Of a DNA stretch of 64,000 bases, positions 18,867 to 27,657 are shown piece after piece. Below the pieces are notes generated by a model. That model had not been told where the DNA came from. It searched no databases and saw only the letters and a list, made by a program, of their open reading frames with translations. Made by a program: the position numbers and the translations under genes. The stretch lies in NCBI GenBank assembly GCA_964423835.1, contig CAYRGJ010000003.1, forward strand, positions 1-64,000. Reading direction: 5' to 3'. The stretch comes from JAFGCL01 sp964423835. Its GTDB lineage: Bacteria; Chloroflexota; Dehalococcoidia; UBA2247; RBG-13-53-26. Position 1 is the stretch's first letter; the number at the start of each line of letters is the position of its first letter.

Positions 18867-20403
18867 CGGTCCGGAAGACCTCCACCAGTTTGGCCATCTC
18901 CTCCGCGGTGTCCGCCAGGGACTGCGCCGCGGCCAGCGCCTGCTGCACCTGGGCCGACATCTGCTCGGTGGAAGCCGAGACCTCCTCGGAGGCCGAGCTG
19001 TTCTCCTGGGCCACGCCCGCCGTGGCCTCCACGGCACTGGCCACCGCCTCGGAGCTGGCCGTCATCTGCTGGGTGGCCGCCGCGTTCTCCTCCACGATCT
19101 TGATGATCTGATGCATGGCCCCCTTCATGGCCTGGCTGAGCTCCATCAGCGATCCCGTGGCGGCCGATATCTCCGCCACCTGCTTCTTGACGTTCTGGGA
19201 CCGGGTGAGGATCTCGTCCAGCGCGCCCCCGGCGTCCGTGGCCAGCTTGTAGCCCGCCTCCACCTCCTTGGTCCCCTGCTCCATGGCGCTCATGGCCTCC
19301 CGCACGCCGGCCTGCGTCCCGCTGACCAAGGCCGCGATCTCCTTGGTGGCCGTCGAGGACCGCTCCGCCAGCTTGCGCACCTCATCCGCCACTACGGCAA
19401 AGCCCCGCCCCTGCTCCCCGGCCCGCGCGGCTTCTATGGCCGCGTTGAGAGCCAGCAGGTTGGTCTGGGCCGCGATATCGTCGATGGTGGCCACGATGTT
19501 CCCGATGTCCCCGGACCGCTGCCCCAGGTCAGACACCCGGGCCGACACCAGCTCCATGGCTTTCTTGATCTTGTCCATGCCCACCACGGTCTCGTTGGCC
19601 TTCCGGGCCCCGCCCATGGCGGACTCCGCCGTGGCGTCCCACTCCTTCGACCCCGCCTGGGCGTTCTCCGACACCGACTCGATGGCCGAGGTCACCGCCT
19701 CCACCGCCCGCGTGGCCTCCTCCACCGCCCGGGCCTGCTCGTGGGCCCCGGCGGCTATCTGCTCGATGGCCCGGCTCAGCTGGTCCACGCTCCCCGCCGT
19801 CTGCTGCAGCGAGGCCGACTGCTCGCTGGCCCCCCGGGCCACCTGCTGCATGGTGGCCGTGATCTGCTGCGTGGCCTGGGCCGTCTGCTCCGATGCCCGG
19901 GAGAGCTGCCGGCTGGCATCGGCCACGGAGACGGCCGCCAGCTTGGTCCTGCCTATCAGGTCCCGCTGCCGGTCGATGAGCCGGGCATGGGCCTTCCCCA
20001 GGGCGTCATTGGCGCCCCTGGGCCTGGCCTGGACCGTCAGGTCCCCGTCGGCCAGCCTCTCCGCCACATCCGACATCTCGTGCAGGTACTCCACCACCTC
20101 GCCGTAGGCGGCCGCCAGCGACCCCAGCTCGTCACCCGACTCCACCTCGAACTTCTGAGAGATATCTCCCTGCGCCAGGGCCTTTGACGTCTCCTCCAGG
20201 CGCTCCAGCCTGCCGCTCAGCACCGTGCTGGTCGCCCATCCGCAGACCGCCAGCGCCACCAGCGTAATGCCCACAAACGTGTACCAGGCCGGCATGCCGA
20301 AGAATATCAGGAAGAGCCCTATCGAAGCCGGCACCAGGGTGTACACCGTCGTGACCTTCATCAGCAGCCCCATCCGGGTTACTCTCTTTACGTGCTCTTG
20401 CAT
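18844..20403 (-). CDS. methyl-accepting chemotaxis protein
   Basis: 519 residues from ATG 20403, preceded by AGGAAGGA. Two adjacent membrane spans near the start (residues ~15-58) leave almost no periplasmic sensor. A HAMP region follows (LEETSKALAQGDISQKFEVE), with a second HAMP-like segment ending DGDLTVQARPRGANDALGKA. The long coiled-coil signalling domain has the hairpin tip VATIDDIAAQTNLLALNAAI followed by EAARAGEQGRGFAVVADEVR, which binds CheA/CheW. Lacking a ligand domain, it probably senses membrane state or internal signals (inference). No che genes are nearby. Overlaps the LOG-like gene. Confidence 0.9.
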   Translation of the reverse strand: MQEHVKRVTRMGLLMKVTTVYTLVPASIGLFLIFFGMPAWYTFVGITLVALAVCGWATSTVLSGRLERLEETSKALAQGDISQKFEVESGDELGSLAAAYGEVVEYLHEMSDVAERLADGDLTVQARPRGANDALGKAHARLIDRQRDLIGRTKLAAVSVADASRQLSRASEQTAQATQQITATMQQVARGASEQSASLQQTAGSVDQLSRAIEQIAAGAHEQARAVEEATRAVEAVTSAIESVSENAQAGSKEWDATAESAMGGARKANETVVGMDKIKKAMELVSARVSDLGQRSGDIGNIVATIDDIAAQTNLLALNAAIEAARAGEQGRGFAVVADEVRKLAERSSTATKEIAALVSGTQAGVREAMSAMEQGTKEVEAGYKLATDAGGALDEILTRSQNVKKQVAEISAATGSLMELSQAMKGAMHQIIKIVEENAAATQQMTASSEAVASAVEATAGVAQENSSASEEVSASTEQMSAQVQQALAAAQSLADTAEEMAKLVEVFRTDEVQIRK

Positions 20404-20471
20404 CAGTCCTTCCTCCTGAACAAAACCTGTCTGCGCCGCGGCGCCAGCACTCCAACCTCCACACCACCACC

Positions 20472-20724
20472 GGGCCTGTGGCTTCACCGGGCCACTGCCG
20501 CTACCGGGCCGGTGCCGCCACCGGGCCAGTGCCACCACTGGGCCAGTGCCACCTCCGGGCCGTGCCACCGCCAGGCCAGTGCCTTCACCGGGCTAGTGCG
20601 ACCACTGGGCCAGTGCCACCACCAGGCCAGCGCCACCGCCGGGCCAGTGCCACCGCCGCGCCAGTGCCGACTCCGGGCCAGTGCCTTCACCGGGCTAGTG
20701 CCGCCACCGGGCCGTGCCACCGCC
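20472..20724. repeat. 17-bp minisatellite, about 14-15 degenerate units
   Basis: Units close to GCCACCACCGGGCCAGT follow head to tail just upstream of the chemoreceptor gene, some shortened to 16 bp. Because 17 is not a multiple of three, the array stays open in several frames and produces spurious long reading frames on both strands. No coding role is likely. Copy number may vary between strains. Confidence 0.85.
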
Positions 20725-20933
20725 GCCTCCACGCGACCGCGCTTCGGCGGACGGCACGCGGCATGCAGGGACTATTGTATTTCAGGGGAGTCACAGAAAA
20801 GTATCCCGCCGCCCAGGGCGAGATCACAGAAAAATAACAGAATCGTTACGGCTGAGGGATTGGGGACGCTCGGGTTCGCCAGCAGTGTTCACGCGGGCTG
20901 AGGCGCCGCCCAGCGGGGGAGGGCGAGGGGGAG

Positions 20934-20991
20934 GGTGAAGGTGTCCTTCCAAACCGCCGTATGGGATCGTTGCCTCATATGTACGGTTGCC
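20934..20991 (-). repeat. dispersed intergenic repeat, copy b (inverted)
   Basis: Minus-strand order of blocks: GGCAAC (20991-20986), TGAGGCAACGATC (20977-20965), then AAGGACACC ending near 20934. It faces the copy at 22415-22480 across the transposase gene, so the two could be mistaken for, or may actually be, terminal inverted repeats. A partial copy (CTGCAACGATACG) lies at 21097-21109. Confidence 0.55.
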
Positions 20992-21168
20992 AAAAACCAC
21001 CGTGTTCATCGCCAGGGCTGCCCCGGACAACAATCCCTGCCGAAAGACTGCCCGCCGGTTGCTCCCGTCTTGCCCGAACCGGCCGCCAGGTTGCTCTGCA
21101 ACGATACGATTCGGGCCGGAGGACCGAAGTCCTGGCGCGGGCGGAGGAGGCGATACCATAGTGAAGGC

Positions 21169-22359
21169 TCAAGCGAGGGTCCTGAGATTCGCCAGGTTCT
21201 CGTCGATCTGCTGCCTCAGCTGGATGGGGTCCAAGGTCTCGTATACGGCGGCGAGTTCCTCACGCCTCTCCTCACTCAGCGATCCTGAGGCGAGAAGCCT
21301 TCGGTAAGGCGTCTGGGCCGGGGCGTATACCCTGCGGGCCTTCGACCCGTGCCGCCTGCTTTCGACCAGCTTCATGGTCGGCTGGAAGAAATTCACGTAC
21401 AGACGCGCCAGGTCATAGATGCGGTTCATGGCGTCCAGGGCCTCCCCGGAGGAATAGCGATCCCACCCCATCAGGCGGCGGGCAATCGTCCAACTCTTCG
21501 GCGTGGGGTGAAAGAGCTCACCGAAGTTGGACGAACAGTATCGCCTGAAGCTGAGCCGGTGTGACTGGCAGTAGTCCCTCAGACGGGGGGTGATGAAATC
21601 GCATTCGAGCCCAAGGAGGGCGACAGGAAGGCGCTGGCGCAGTTCATCAAGGGCCTTGTCGATGCGAACCTGGACGTTGCCCCATGACGCCATGGATTCC
21701 GACCACCCGGTGGCCAGATCGACAGCGCTGAGTGTAGTGATCCCAACATCCCTCTCGCCGGCACCGCAGTGGCGGATCAGGTCCACTCGGAAGAAACCGG
21801 CGCGGGTGTCATCCCGGTCCGCAAACACGTCGACCAGGGCCACGTCTTCGATCACGGCCCCGGGCTTGGCAACGGAGAACCGATTCCGGGCCGCGGATGT
21901 GCGCCATGGCCTCAGCAGGCGGTCGATGGTTGAGGTGCTCATCCGGCACAGCTCATCTGCCGCCTCGTCACTTGTAGGCTGTCCTCCGCATCGGCGCAGG
22001 AAAGGAATGAGTTCGGGCAGGAACGGCTGCAGCCGCCTGGAGCAGAGATAGTCGGTGGCCTCCCACGCCATCCTGAGCGCCTCAACCACTTCTCCTTCGT
22101 ACGTCCGGTGGCGGCCGCTCCTGCAACCCTGGGCAATCCCGCTCTCGTGGCCAGGCCCGCCATCGAGGCCGCTGGTGCCGCCGCCGCTCTGTGTCTGCCC
22201 GGGCGCCATATGGCGGCGAAGCATCCTCACCGCAGCCTTCCGGTGACATCCCACCGCATCCACTAGCTCATCAAGTAGCCGGGCCTTCTCCTTCTTCGAG
22301 CTCAGCAAGTACCTCGTTCGCATCGCCGCCAGGTATTCCCCATCAACTGGTCCATTCAT
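21169..22359 (-). CDS. DDE/integrase-core transposase, probably inactive
   Basis: 396 residues starting at ATG 22359 behind GGAGGC. An N-terminal DNA-binding part (SKKEKARLLDELVDAVGCHR, TIDRLLRPWRTSA) precedes the rve-like core, with the first Asp in GFFRVDLIRHCGAGE and SAVDLATGWSES after it. The C-terminus DRYSSGEALDAMNRIYDLAR, with YVNFFQPTMKLVESRRHGSK and TPYRRLL, matches an ISNCY/IS481-like group. From memory of that group the second motif should read DSDNGSEF and the third KNDNxxVEQKNW; here they read ECDFITPRL and SSNFGELFHPTPKSW. So four residues after the second Asp are deleted and the catalytic Glu is missing. Confidence 0.7.
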   Translation of the reverse strand: MNGPVDGEYLAAMRTRYLLSSKKEKARLLDELVDAVGCHRKAAVRMLRRHMAPGQTQSGGGTSGLDGGPGHESGIAQGCRSGRHRTYEGEVVEALRMAWEATDYLCSRRLQPFLPELIPFLRRCGGQPTSDEAADELCRMSTSTIDRLLRPWRTSAARNRFSVAKPGAVIEDVALVDVFADRDDTRAGFFRVDLIRHCGAGERDVGITTLSAVDLATGWSESMASWGNVQVRIDKALDELRQRLPVALLGLECDFITPRLRDYCQSHRLSFRRYCSSNFGELFHPTPKSWTIARRLMGWDRYSSGEALDAMNRIYDLARLYVNFFQPTMKLVESRRHGSKARRVYAPAQTPYRRLLASGSLSEERREELAAVYETLDPIQLRQQIDENLANLRTLA

Positions 22360-22361
22360 CT

Positions 22362-22415
22362 GTGCCTCCGATGGTGCCCCCCGTTTATGTGCCTCCGATG
22401 GTGCCCCCCGTTTCG
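22362..22415. repeat. 27-bp tandem duplication in the transposase leader
   Basis: GTGCCTCCGATGGTGCCCCC followed by CGTTTAT occurs twice, at 22362-22388 and 22389-22415. On the minus strand each copy carries the GGAGGCAC that serves as the ribosome site of the transposase, so the duplication doubles that site. Confidence 0.8.
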
Positions 22416-22480
22416 ATACCCCTCATATTGAGGCAACGACACGAGTTGCACTTTCACTTCTGGTATACATGAAAGGGTCA
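22415..22480 (+). repeat. dispersed intergenic repeat, copy d
   Basis: GATACCCCTCATATTGAGGC runs into AACGACAC (to 22442), followed by an AAAGGGTCAGG tail. In this copy CCTCA-TAT-TGAGG is a small perfect palindrome. Just beyond it lies a direct repeat GGTTGGGGTCAGAA (twice, about 22482-22510). Confidence 0.5.
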
Positions 22481-22593
22481 GGAGGTTGGGGTCAGAAGGT
22501 TGGGGTCAGAAGAGTTGCCGCCAGAAAAGCTTCCCGCCAAGGAGGCCGGGCGCCAAAAAAAGGAGTGCCGCCACGGAGACTGGGCCCCAGTTC

Positions 22594-22880
22594 GGTAACC
22601 CTCATATGATGCAGCGATACTTGTTCAGTTGGGTAACCCTCATTTGATGCAACGATACTCGCTGCGCCAGAGAAGGGTCCCACCCGCCGCGCCGTGGACA
22701 GTGACGGCGTCAGAGGCGCCAGTTCGGTAACCCTCACATGATGCAACGATCCCAATAGCCCCAAGAAAGGGTATCACCCCGGCCCGGAGGATCGACGTGC
22801 AGCGCAGAGGCGCCAGTTCGGTAACCCTTCATGATGCAACGATGCTATATGCACCAAGAAAAGGATGCCCCCGCCGGCCG
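22594..22880 (+). repeat. array of four dispersed-repeat copies (e1, e2, f, g)
   Basis: GGTAACCCTCATATGATGCA and close variants start at 22594, 22632, 22726 and 22820. Each is followed by GCGATAC, ACGATAC, ACGATCC or ACGATGC; three copies then have an AAGAAAGGGTATCACCCCGG-like tail rich in GGGT/ACCC. The last two copies are preceded by the same GCAGAGGCGCCAGTTC-like lead, giving a period of about 94 bp. No open frame spans the array. Function unknown. Confidence 0.75.
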
Positions 22881-23011
22881 GACGGTCGAACAGTTGCGAC
22901 GGCAGAGGCTGGCCAGATGATTGAGAACCTTGTGTGAGGCTGTGCGCAGGGAAGCGGATTGACAAGTCCCGGTGCCAGAAGTACCATGACAGCATAGATC
23001 ACGACGAAAAG

Positions 23012-23050
23012 ACCCCTATGAGGTCCCGTCCTCATAGGGTGCTTTTCTTT
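23012..23050. terminator. intrinsic terminator, usable on both strands
   Basis: A perfect 10-bp stem CCCTATGAGG / CCTCATAGGG (23014-23023 and 23030-23039) with a 6-base loop. T-rich tracts follow in both directions (GCTTTTCTTTTT on plus, GTCTTTTCGTC on minus). On the minus strand the stop codon of the NYN remnant lies inside the stem. Confidence 0.8.
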
Positions 23051-23219
23051 TTGTACTCCAATCGGTTCCTCAGGCCGTCCATGAAAGCGATGTCCTGGCC
23101 CGCGGCTCCTCGTTGCTCTTCATGTACCCCAAGAAGTAGTAGGCCTTGGCCACGCCGTATTTCTCGCTGAGATAGATCAGGAACCTTGCTTCGTCGAGGA
23201 TCCACCCCATCTCTCGCAT
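23032..23219 (-). pseudogene. NYN-domain (LabA/DUF88-like) remnant with internal deletion
   Basis: From ATG 23219 the minus strand reads MREMGWILDEARFLIYLSEK then YGVAKAYYFLGYMKSNEE, typical of the early part of LabA-type NYN nuclease-like proteins (xKYGVxxAYYFxGY). After a frameshift near 23110 a second frame reads GQDIAFMDGLRNRLEYKKK and stops at 23032, resembling the end of the same family. The middle, with the catalytic acidic residues, is missing. Intact relatives are about 160-200 residues; 62 codons remain. Starts 32 bases after the ABC exporter gene and ends in its own terminator. Family assignment is from motif recall. Confidence 0.55.
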
Positions 23220-23250
23220 GGATAGGTAGCGAACCTCGCCCGCTGCGGCC

Positions 23251-25140
23251 TCAGCGTCCCGCCACGGCCTCGAACTGGCTGCGGTAGAGCGAGGCGTAGA
23301 AGCCGTCGGCCGCCAAAAGGTCGGCGTGGCGGCCCTGCTCCACGATGTCCCCGTCCTTCATGACCAGGATGCACTCCGCATCCCGGATGGTGGACAGGCG
23401 GTGGGCGATGATGAAGCTGGTGCGGTCCTTCATGAGCTCGGCCATGGCCCGCTGGATGAGGACCTCGGTGCGGGTGTCGACCGAGCTGGTGGCCTCGTCC
23501 AGGATGAGCATCTCGGGGTCGGCCAGGAAGGCCCGGGCGATGGTGAGCAGCTGCTTCTGGCCCGCCGAGATGTTGCTGGACTCCTCGTTGATCTCGGTGT
23601 CGTAGCCGTGGGGCTGGGTGCGGACGAAGTGGTCGGCGTGGGCCATGCGGGCGGCGGCCATGATCTGCTCCTCGGTGGCCTCGGGCCGGGCGTAGGCGAT
23701 GTTCTCCCGGATCGTGCCGTTGAAGAGCCAGGTGTCCTGGAGCACCATGCCGAAGAGGCGGCGCAGGTCCTCGCGCCGCATGTCCCGGATGTCCACCCCG
23801 TCTATCCGGATGGCCCCGGCATTGATGTCATAGAAGCGCATGAGGAGCTTGACCATGGTGGTCTTGCCGGCTCCGGTGGGCCCCACGATGGCCACCCGCT
23901 GGCCGGGCTTGATGTCGGCGCTGAAGTCGTGGATGACGGGCTTGTCCGGATCGTAGCCGAAGCGGACGTGCTCGAAGGTGACGTTTCCGCGGACTGCCTC
24001 GGGCACCACCGGCCGCTCCGGCGCCGGGGCTTCCTCCGGCTGGTCCAGGAACTCGAAAACCCGCTCGGCCGCCGCGGCCGTGGACTGCAGAATGTTGGCG
24101 ATGTTGGCCACCTGGGCCAGGGGCATGGTGAACTGCCGCAGGTACTGGATGAAGGCCAGGATGTCGCCCACGCCGATGGTGCCCTGGCCGGCCAGGAAGC
24201 CGCCCAGGATGACCACCACCACGTAGCCCAGGTTGCCCACGAAGTTCATCACCGGGAACATCATGACCGACCAGAACTGGGACCTCCAGGACGACCGGTA
24301 GAGCTGCGCGTTGATGCCGTTGAACTTGGCCAGGGACCGCTCCTCGCCATTGAAGGACTTCATGACCAGATGCCCGCCGTACATCTCCTCCACGTGCCCG
24401 TTGATGCGCCCCAGCTGCGCCTGCTGCGCCCGGAACTGCGGCTGGGAGAAACTGATGATGATGCGGACGAGGACGACGGAGAGCGGCATGATGAGGAGGG
24501 CCGCCAGGGTCATGATCCAGCTGATGGAGAACATCATGATGAGGGTGCCCAGTATGGTGATCGTGGACCATATCATCCCCGAGAGGTTCTGGGTCAGGGT
24601 GGTGTTGATGGTGTCCACGTCGTTGGTCACCCGGCTGAGCACATCGCCGTGGGACTGCCGGTCGAAGTACCTGAGTGGCAGGCGGTTGATCTTCTCGGCG
24701 ATCTCGCGGCGGAAGAGGTAGGTTATCCTGGTGGCCACGTTGGCCATAATCAGGCCCTGCGCGTAGCTGAAGGCGGCGCTCACCACGTACAGCCCCAGCA
24801 GTATCAGGGCGATGCGGCCGATGTAGCCGAAGTCTATGGCCGCCCCCGGTACCCCCGTGGCCTTGGCGACGACGCCCTCGAAGAGCCTGGTGGTGGCCCA
24901 GCCCAGCAGCTTGGGGCCGACGATGGTGAAGGCCGTGCTGACGATGGAGAACAGCACCACCACGAGCAGCTGGATGCGGTAGGGCCGGAGGTAGGTGAGG
25001 AAGGTCCGCAGGGTCTTGCGGAAGTCCCTGGCCTTCTCCCCCGGCATCATGGCCGCCATAGGGCCATGCTGCGCCGGACCCCTGCCTCCCGGTCCGGGCA
25101 TGGGGCCCCCGGGGCCTGGCATGGGGCCTCTGCCCCTCAT
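23251..25140 (-). CDS. ABC exporter half-transporter (ABCB type), catalytic-site partner
   Basis: 629 residues with a Gly/Pro/Met-rich N-terminal tail (about 35 residues), six membrane spans and an ATPase domain. Walker A is IVGPTGAGKTTMVKLLMRFY, the signature is ISAGQKQLLTIARA (LSGGQ variant), and Walker B ends MLILDEATSSVDTRTE with the catalytic Glu present. The start overlaps the stop of the next gene by 4 bases (ATGA), so the two are made together and form a heterodimer like LmrCD, BmrCD or TM287/288. Such pumps export lipids, peptides or drugs; the substrate is unknown. Confidence 0.9.
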   Translation of the reverse strand: MRGRGPMPGPGGPMPGPGGRGPAQHGPMAAMMPGEKARDFRKTLRTFLTYLRPYRIQLLVVVLFSIVSTAFTIVGPKLLGWATTRLFEGVVAKATGVPGAAIDFGYIGRIALILLGLYVVSAAFSYAQGLIMANVATRITYLFRREIAEKINRLPLRYFDRQSHGDVLSRVTNDVDTINTTLTQNLSGMIWSTITILGTLIMMFSISWIMTLAALLIMPLSVVLVRIIISFSQPQFRAQQAQLGRINGHVEEMYGGHLVMKSFNGEERSLAKFNGINAQLYRSSWRSQFWSVMMFPVMNFVGNLGYVVVVILGGFLAGQGTIGVGDILAFIQYLRQFTMPLAQVANIANILQSTAAAAERVFEFLDQPEEAPAPERPVVPEAVRGNVTFEHVRFGYDPDKPVIHDFSADIKPGQRVAIVGPTGAGKTTMVKLLMRFYDINAGAIRIDGVDIRDMRREDLRRLFGMVLQDTWLFNGTIRENIAYARPEATEEQIMAAARMAHADHFVRTQPHGYDTEINEESSNISAGQKQLLTIARAFLADPEMLILDEATSSVDTRTEVLIQRAMAELMKDRTSFIIAHRLSTIRDAECILVMKDGDIVEQGRHADLLAADGFYASLYRSQFEAVAGR

Positions 25141-27359
25141 GACAGCTCCTCCTGGGAGAGCTGCGACAGTGCGATCTCCCGGTAGACCTCGGAGTCCTTC
25201 ATGAGCTGCTGGTGGGTGCCGATGCCGGCCACGCCGCCGTCCTCCAGGACCACGATCTGGTCGGCGCCCATGATGGGCCCCACCCTCTGGGTGATGATCA
25301 GGACGGTGGCCTCGGCCGTCTCCTGGCGCAGGGCCCTCCGCAGGGCCACGTCCGTCCGGTAGTCCAGGGCGGAGAAGGCATCGTCAAATATGAATATCTC
25401 GGGCTTCCGGGCCAGGGCCCGGGCGATGGCCAGCCGCTGCTTCTGGCCCCCGGAGAGGTTGGCCCCGGCCTGGGCCACGGCGGTCTCGTAGCCCTTGTCG
25501 CTGCCGGCCACGAACTCCCCGGCCTGGGCGATGGCGGCGGCCTTCTCCACCTCCGGCCGGCCGGCCTGCTCATTGCCGTACCGGATGTTGCTCTCGATGG
25601 TGCCGGAGAAGAGCACCGCCTGCTGCGGGACATAGCCGATGCGCTCCCGCAGGTCGTGCTGCCTGACCCTCCGGACGTCCAGGCCGTTCACCAGGACCCT
25701 GCCGTCCGTGGCGTCGTAGAAGCGCAGTATCATGTTGACCAGGGTGGACTTGCCGCTGCCGGTGCTGCCGATGAAGGCGGTGGTCTGCCCCGGCCGGGCG
25801 GTGAAGGTGATGTGCTTGAGCACGTCCTTCTCGGCCCCCGGGTAGCGGAAGGACACATCCTGGAACTCCACCAGGCCCTTCACCTCCCCGGCGAAGTTGT
25901 CCGCCACCGGGGGGTCCGTGATCGAGGGCGGGGTGTCCAGGACCTCGGTCACCCGCACCGCGGACACGCTGGCCCGGGGCAGCATGATGAAGACCATGGA
26001 GATCATGATGAAGCCGAAGATGATCTGCATGGCGTACTGCATGGTGGCCATCATGTCGCCCACCTGCATGCTGCCCTGGTCCACCTGATGCGCGCCCACC
26101 CAGATGATGAGCAGCATGACGCCGTTCATAATCAGCATCATCATGGGCATCATGAAGGCCATCACCCGGTTGACGAAGAGGCTAACGCCGGTCAGCTCCA
26201 GGTTGGCCTCGTCGAACTTGCTCTCCGCCGCCTTCTCGGTATTGAAGGCCCGGATGACCATCAGGCCGGAGAGGAACTCTCGCGTCACCAGGTTGAGGCG
26301 GTCCACCAGCCTCTGCATGACGCGGAACTTGGGTATGGCGATGAGGAACACCGTGAGCAGCAGGGCCAGCAGGACCGCCACCGCGGCGGCGATGATCCAC
26401 AGCATGGACCGGTCCAGGTCCAGCACCCGGATCACCGCGCCGATGGCCAGGATGGGCGCGTAGAACACGAACCGGAAGAGCATCACCATCAGCATCTGGA
26501 TCTGGGTGATGTCGTTGGTGGAACGGGTGATCAGGGAGGCGGTGGAGAAGCGGTCGAACTCCGCGGCGGAGAAGCTCTCCACCCGCTCGAACTGCCAGCG
26601 GCGCAGGTCCCGCCCCAGGCCGGCGGCGATGCGGGCCGAGATCAGGCCCACGATGACCGAGGCCGCGGTCCCGGCCAGGGCCAGCCCCAGCATGATGAGG
26701 CCGATGCGCCACATGTAGGCCATCCTCAGCCCCCCCAGGTCCACGCCCAGGGACTGGTACTCGGCCTTGATCCAGGCGGCGGAGTACTGGGTGAGCACGC
26801 TAGGCGGCAGGGTGCCGGTCTGCTCCCGCACCGCGCCCCGCAGGGCCTCCAGCTGCGCCTGGGGCAGCGCGGCGATGAAGTCAAAGGGGTCCACGCCCGG
26901 GGGTATGGGCAGCCCCATCTCCACCAGCCTGTCGGGGCCGGCCTGCTCGATACCGGCCACCGCCGGGATGACCTGCTTCAGGATCTGGTCCAGCCGCGCA
27001 TGCTGCGCGGCGTCCACGTCCCCCAGAAGGTACAGCGGGCCGGAGGCCAGCACGGGGTACTGGTCCGCCTTGCGGGCGTACTCGTCAGGCGGCAGTGTGG
27101 ACTGGTCCGCCAGGGTGTAGGCCGCGGCCACCTCGGCCCTCTCGTCCGCGGTCATGAACAGGGCCAGCCGGCCGAACTCGGCCGGCCTGATGGCCCCCGG
27201 CACGGCGTTTTCGATGCCGTTCTGCTGGATGCCCACATTGACGATGTCGGACATGTAGGCCGGCAGGGAGAGATCGGCCATGGCCTGGCCGAAGAGAAGA
27301 AGGAGGATGAGGGCGATCCAGAGGGCCCATGGCTTGAGGTACCTGATGAGTCGGGTCAT
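25137..27359 (-). CDS. ABC exporter half-transporter (ABCB type), degenerate-site partner
   Basis: 740 residues. A large extra domain of roughly 150 residues follows the first span (from GIQQNGIENAVPGAIR to DLGGLRMAYMWRIG), as in BmrD-like subunits. ATPase: Walker A FIGSTGSGKSTLVNMILRFY, signature NLSGGQKQRLAIARA, Walker B PEIFIFDDAFSALDYRTD with Asp where the catalytic Glu usually is. So one of the two composite ATP sites is probably degenerate, the common arrangement in heterodimeric exporters. First gene of the pair. Confidence 0.9.
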   Translation of the reverse strand: MTRLIRYLKPWALWIALILLLLFGQAMADLSLPAYMSDIVNVGIQQNGIENAVPGAIRPAEFGRLALFMTADERAEVAAAYTLADQSTLPPDEYARKADQYPVLASGPLYLLGDVDAAQHARLDQILKQVIPAVAGIEQAGPDRLVEMGLPIPPGVDPFDFIAALPQAQLEALRGAVREQTGTLPPSVLTQYSAAWIKAEYQSLGVDLGGLRMAYMWRIGLIMLGLALAGTAASVIVGLISARIAAGLGRDLRRWQFERVESFSAAEFDRFSTASLITRSTNDITQIQMLMVMLFRFVFYAPILAIGAVIRVLDLDRSMLWIIAAAVAVLLALLLTVFLIAIPKFRVMQRLVDRLNLVTREFLSGLMVIRAFNTEKAAESKFDEANLELTGVSLFVNRVMAFMMPMMMLIMNGVMLLIIWVGAHQVDQGSMQVGDMMATMQYAMQIIFGFIMISMVFIMLPRASVSAVRVTEVLDTPPSITDPPVADNFAGEVKGLVEFQDVSFRYPGAEKDVLKHITFTARPGQTTAFIGSTGSGKSTLVNMILRFYDATDGRVLVNGLDVRRVRQHDLRERIGYVPQQAVLFSGTIESNIRYGNEQAGRPEVEKAAAIAQAGEFVAGSDKGYETAVAQAGANLSGGQKQRLAIARALARKPEIFIFDDAFSALDYRTDVALRRALRQETAEATVLIITQRVGPIMGADQIVVLEDGGVAGIGTHQQLMKDSEVYREIALSQLSQEELS

Positions 27360-27657
27360 ATGCGGTCAGGGCGCGCCCGCGCGCGCCACACCAATAGTGT
27401 GACCCGAACCGGCCGGGACGTCAATGGGATTTGCGCGGGTGGCGCTGTCCGGCGGCCCCAGCGGGTCCGGCGCCGCGCCCTCAACTACGTACCCTGATCA
27501 TCCCCATCGCGTAGGCCGCCGACGCTGGAACCACGGGATTTCCCGGATGTACGGCGGCCGCATCACCTGTAACCTGACGGTGCAAGGCCGGTGCGGCGCG
27601 ACGGCCCTGGCGCCCGGGGCCAACTCAGGCCCGCCAGAGCGCCGGAAGGGAGGAGCC

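Larger units (their letters stand above)
20965..22442 (-). mobile_element. candidate insertion sequence around a DDE transposase, ends tentative
   Basis: ATCGTTGCCTCATATG at 20967-20982 and its near-inverse CATATTGAGGCAACGAC at 22424-22440 flank the transposase gene. These may be terminal repeats of an element of about 1.48 kb. Caution: the same motif occurs many times elsewhere in the window without a transposase, so it may belong to a separate repeat family into which the element landed. No target duplication is evident. Confidence 0.35.

Noticed and set aside
18867..19037. Arginine-rich N-terminal extension of the LOG-like protein
   Set aside because: These codons are the chemoreceptor C-terminus read in another frame; ATG 18866 is a better start.
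20404..20900. Long open frames over the 17-bp repeat
   Set aside because: The frames exist only because the repeat lacks stop codons in several phases; the predicted peptides are repetitive on both strands and have no ribosome site.
22594..22880. CRISPR array
   Set aside because: The four repeats are unevenly spaced (38, 94 and 94 bp), variable, and occur singly elsewhere; no cas genes are present.
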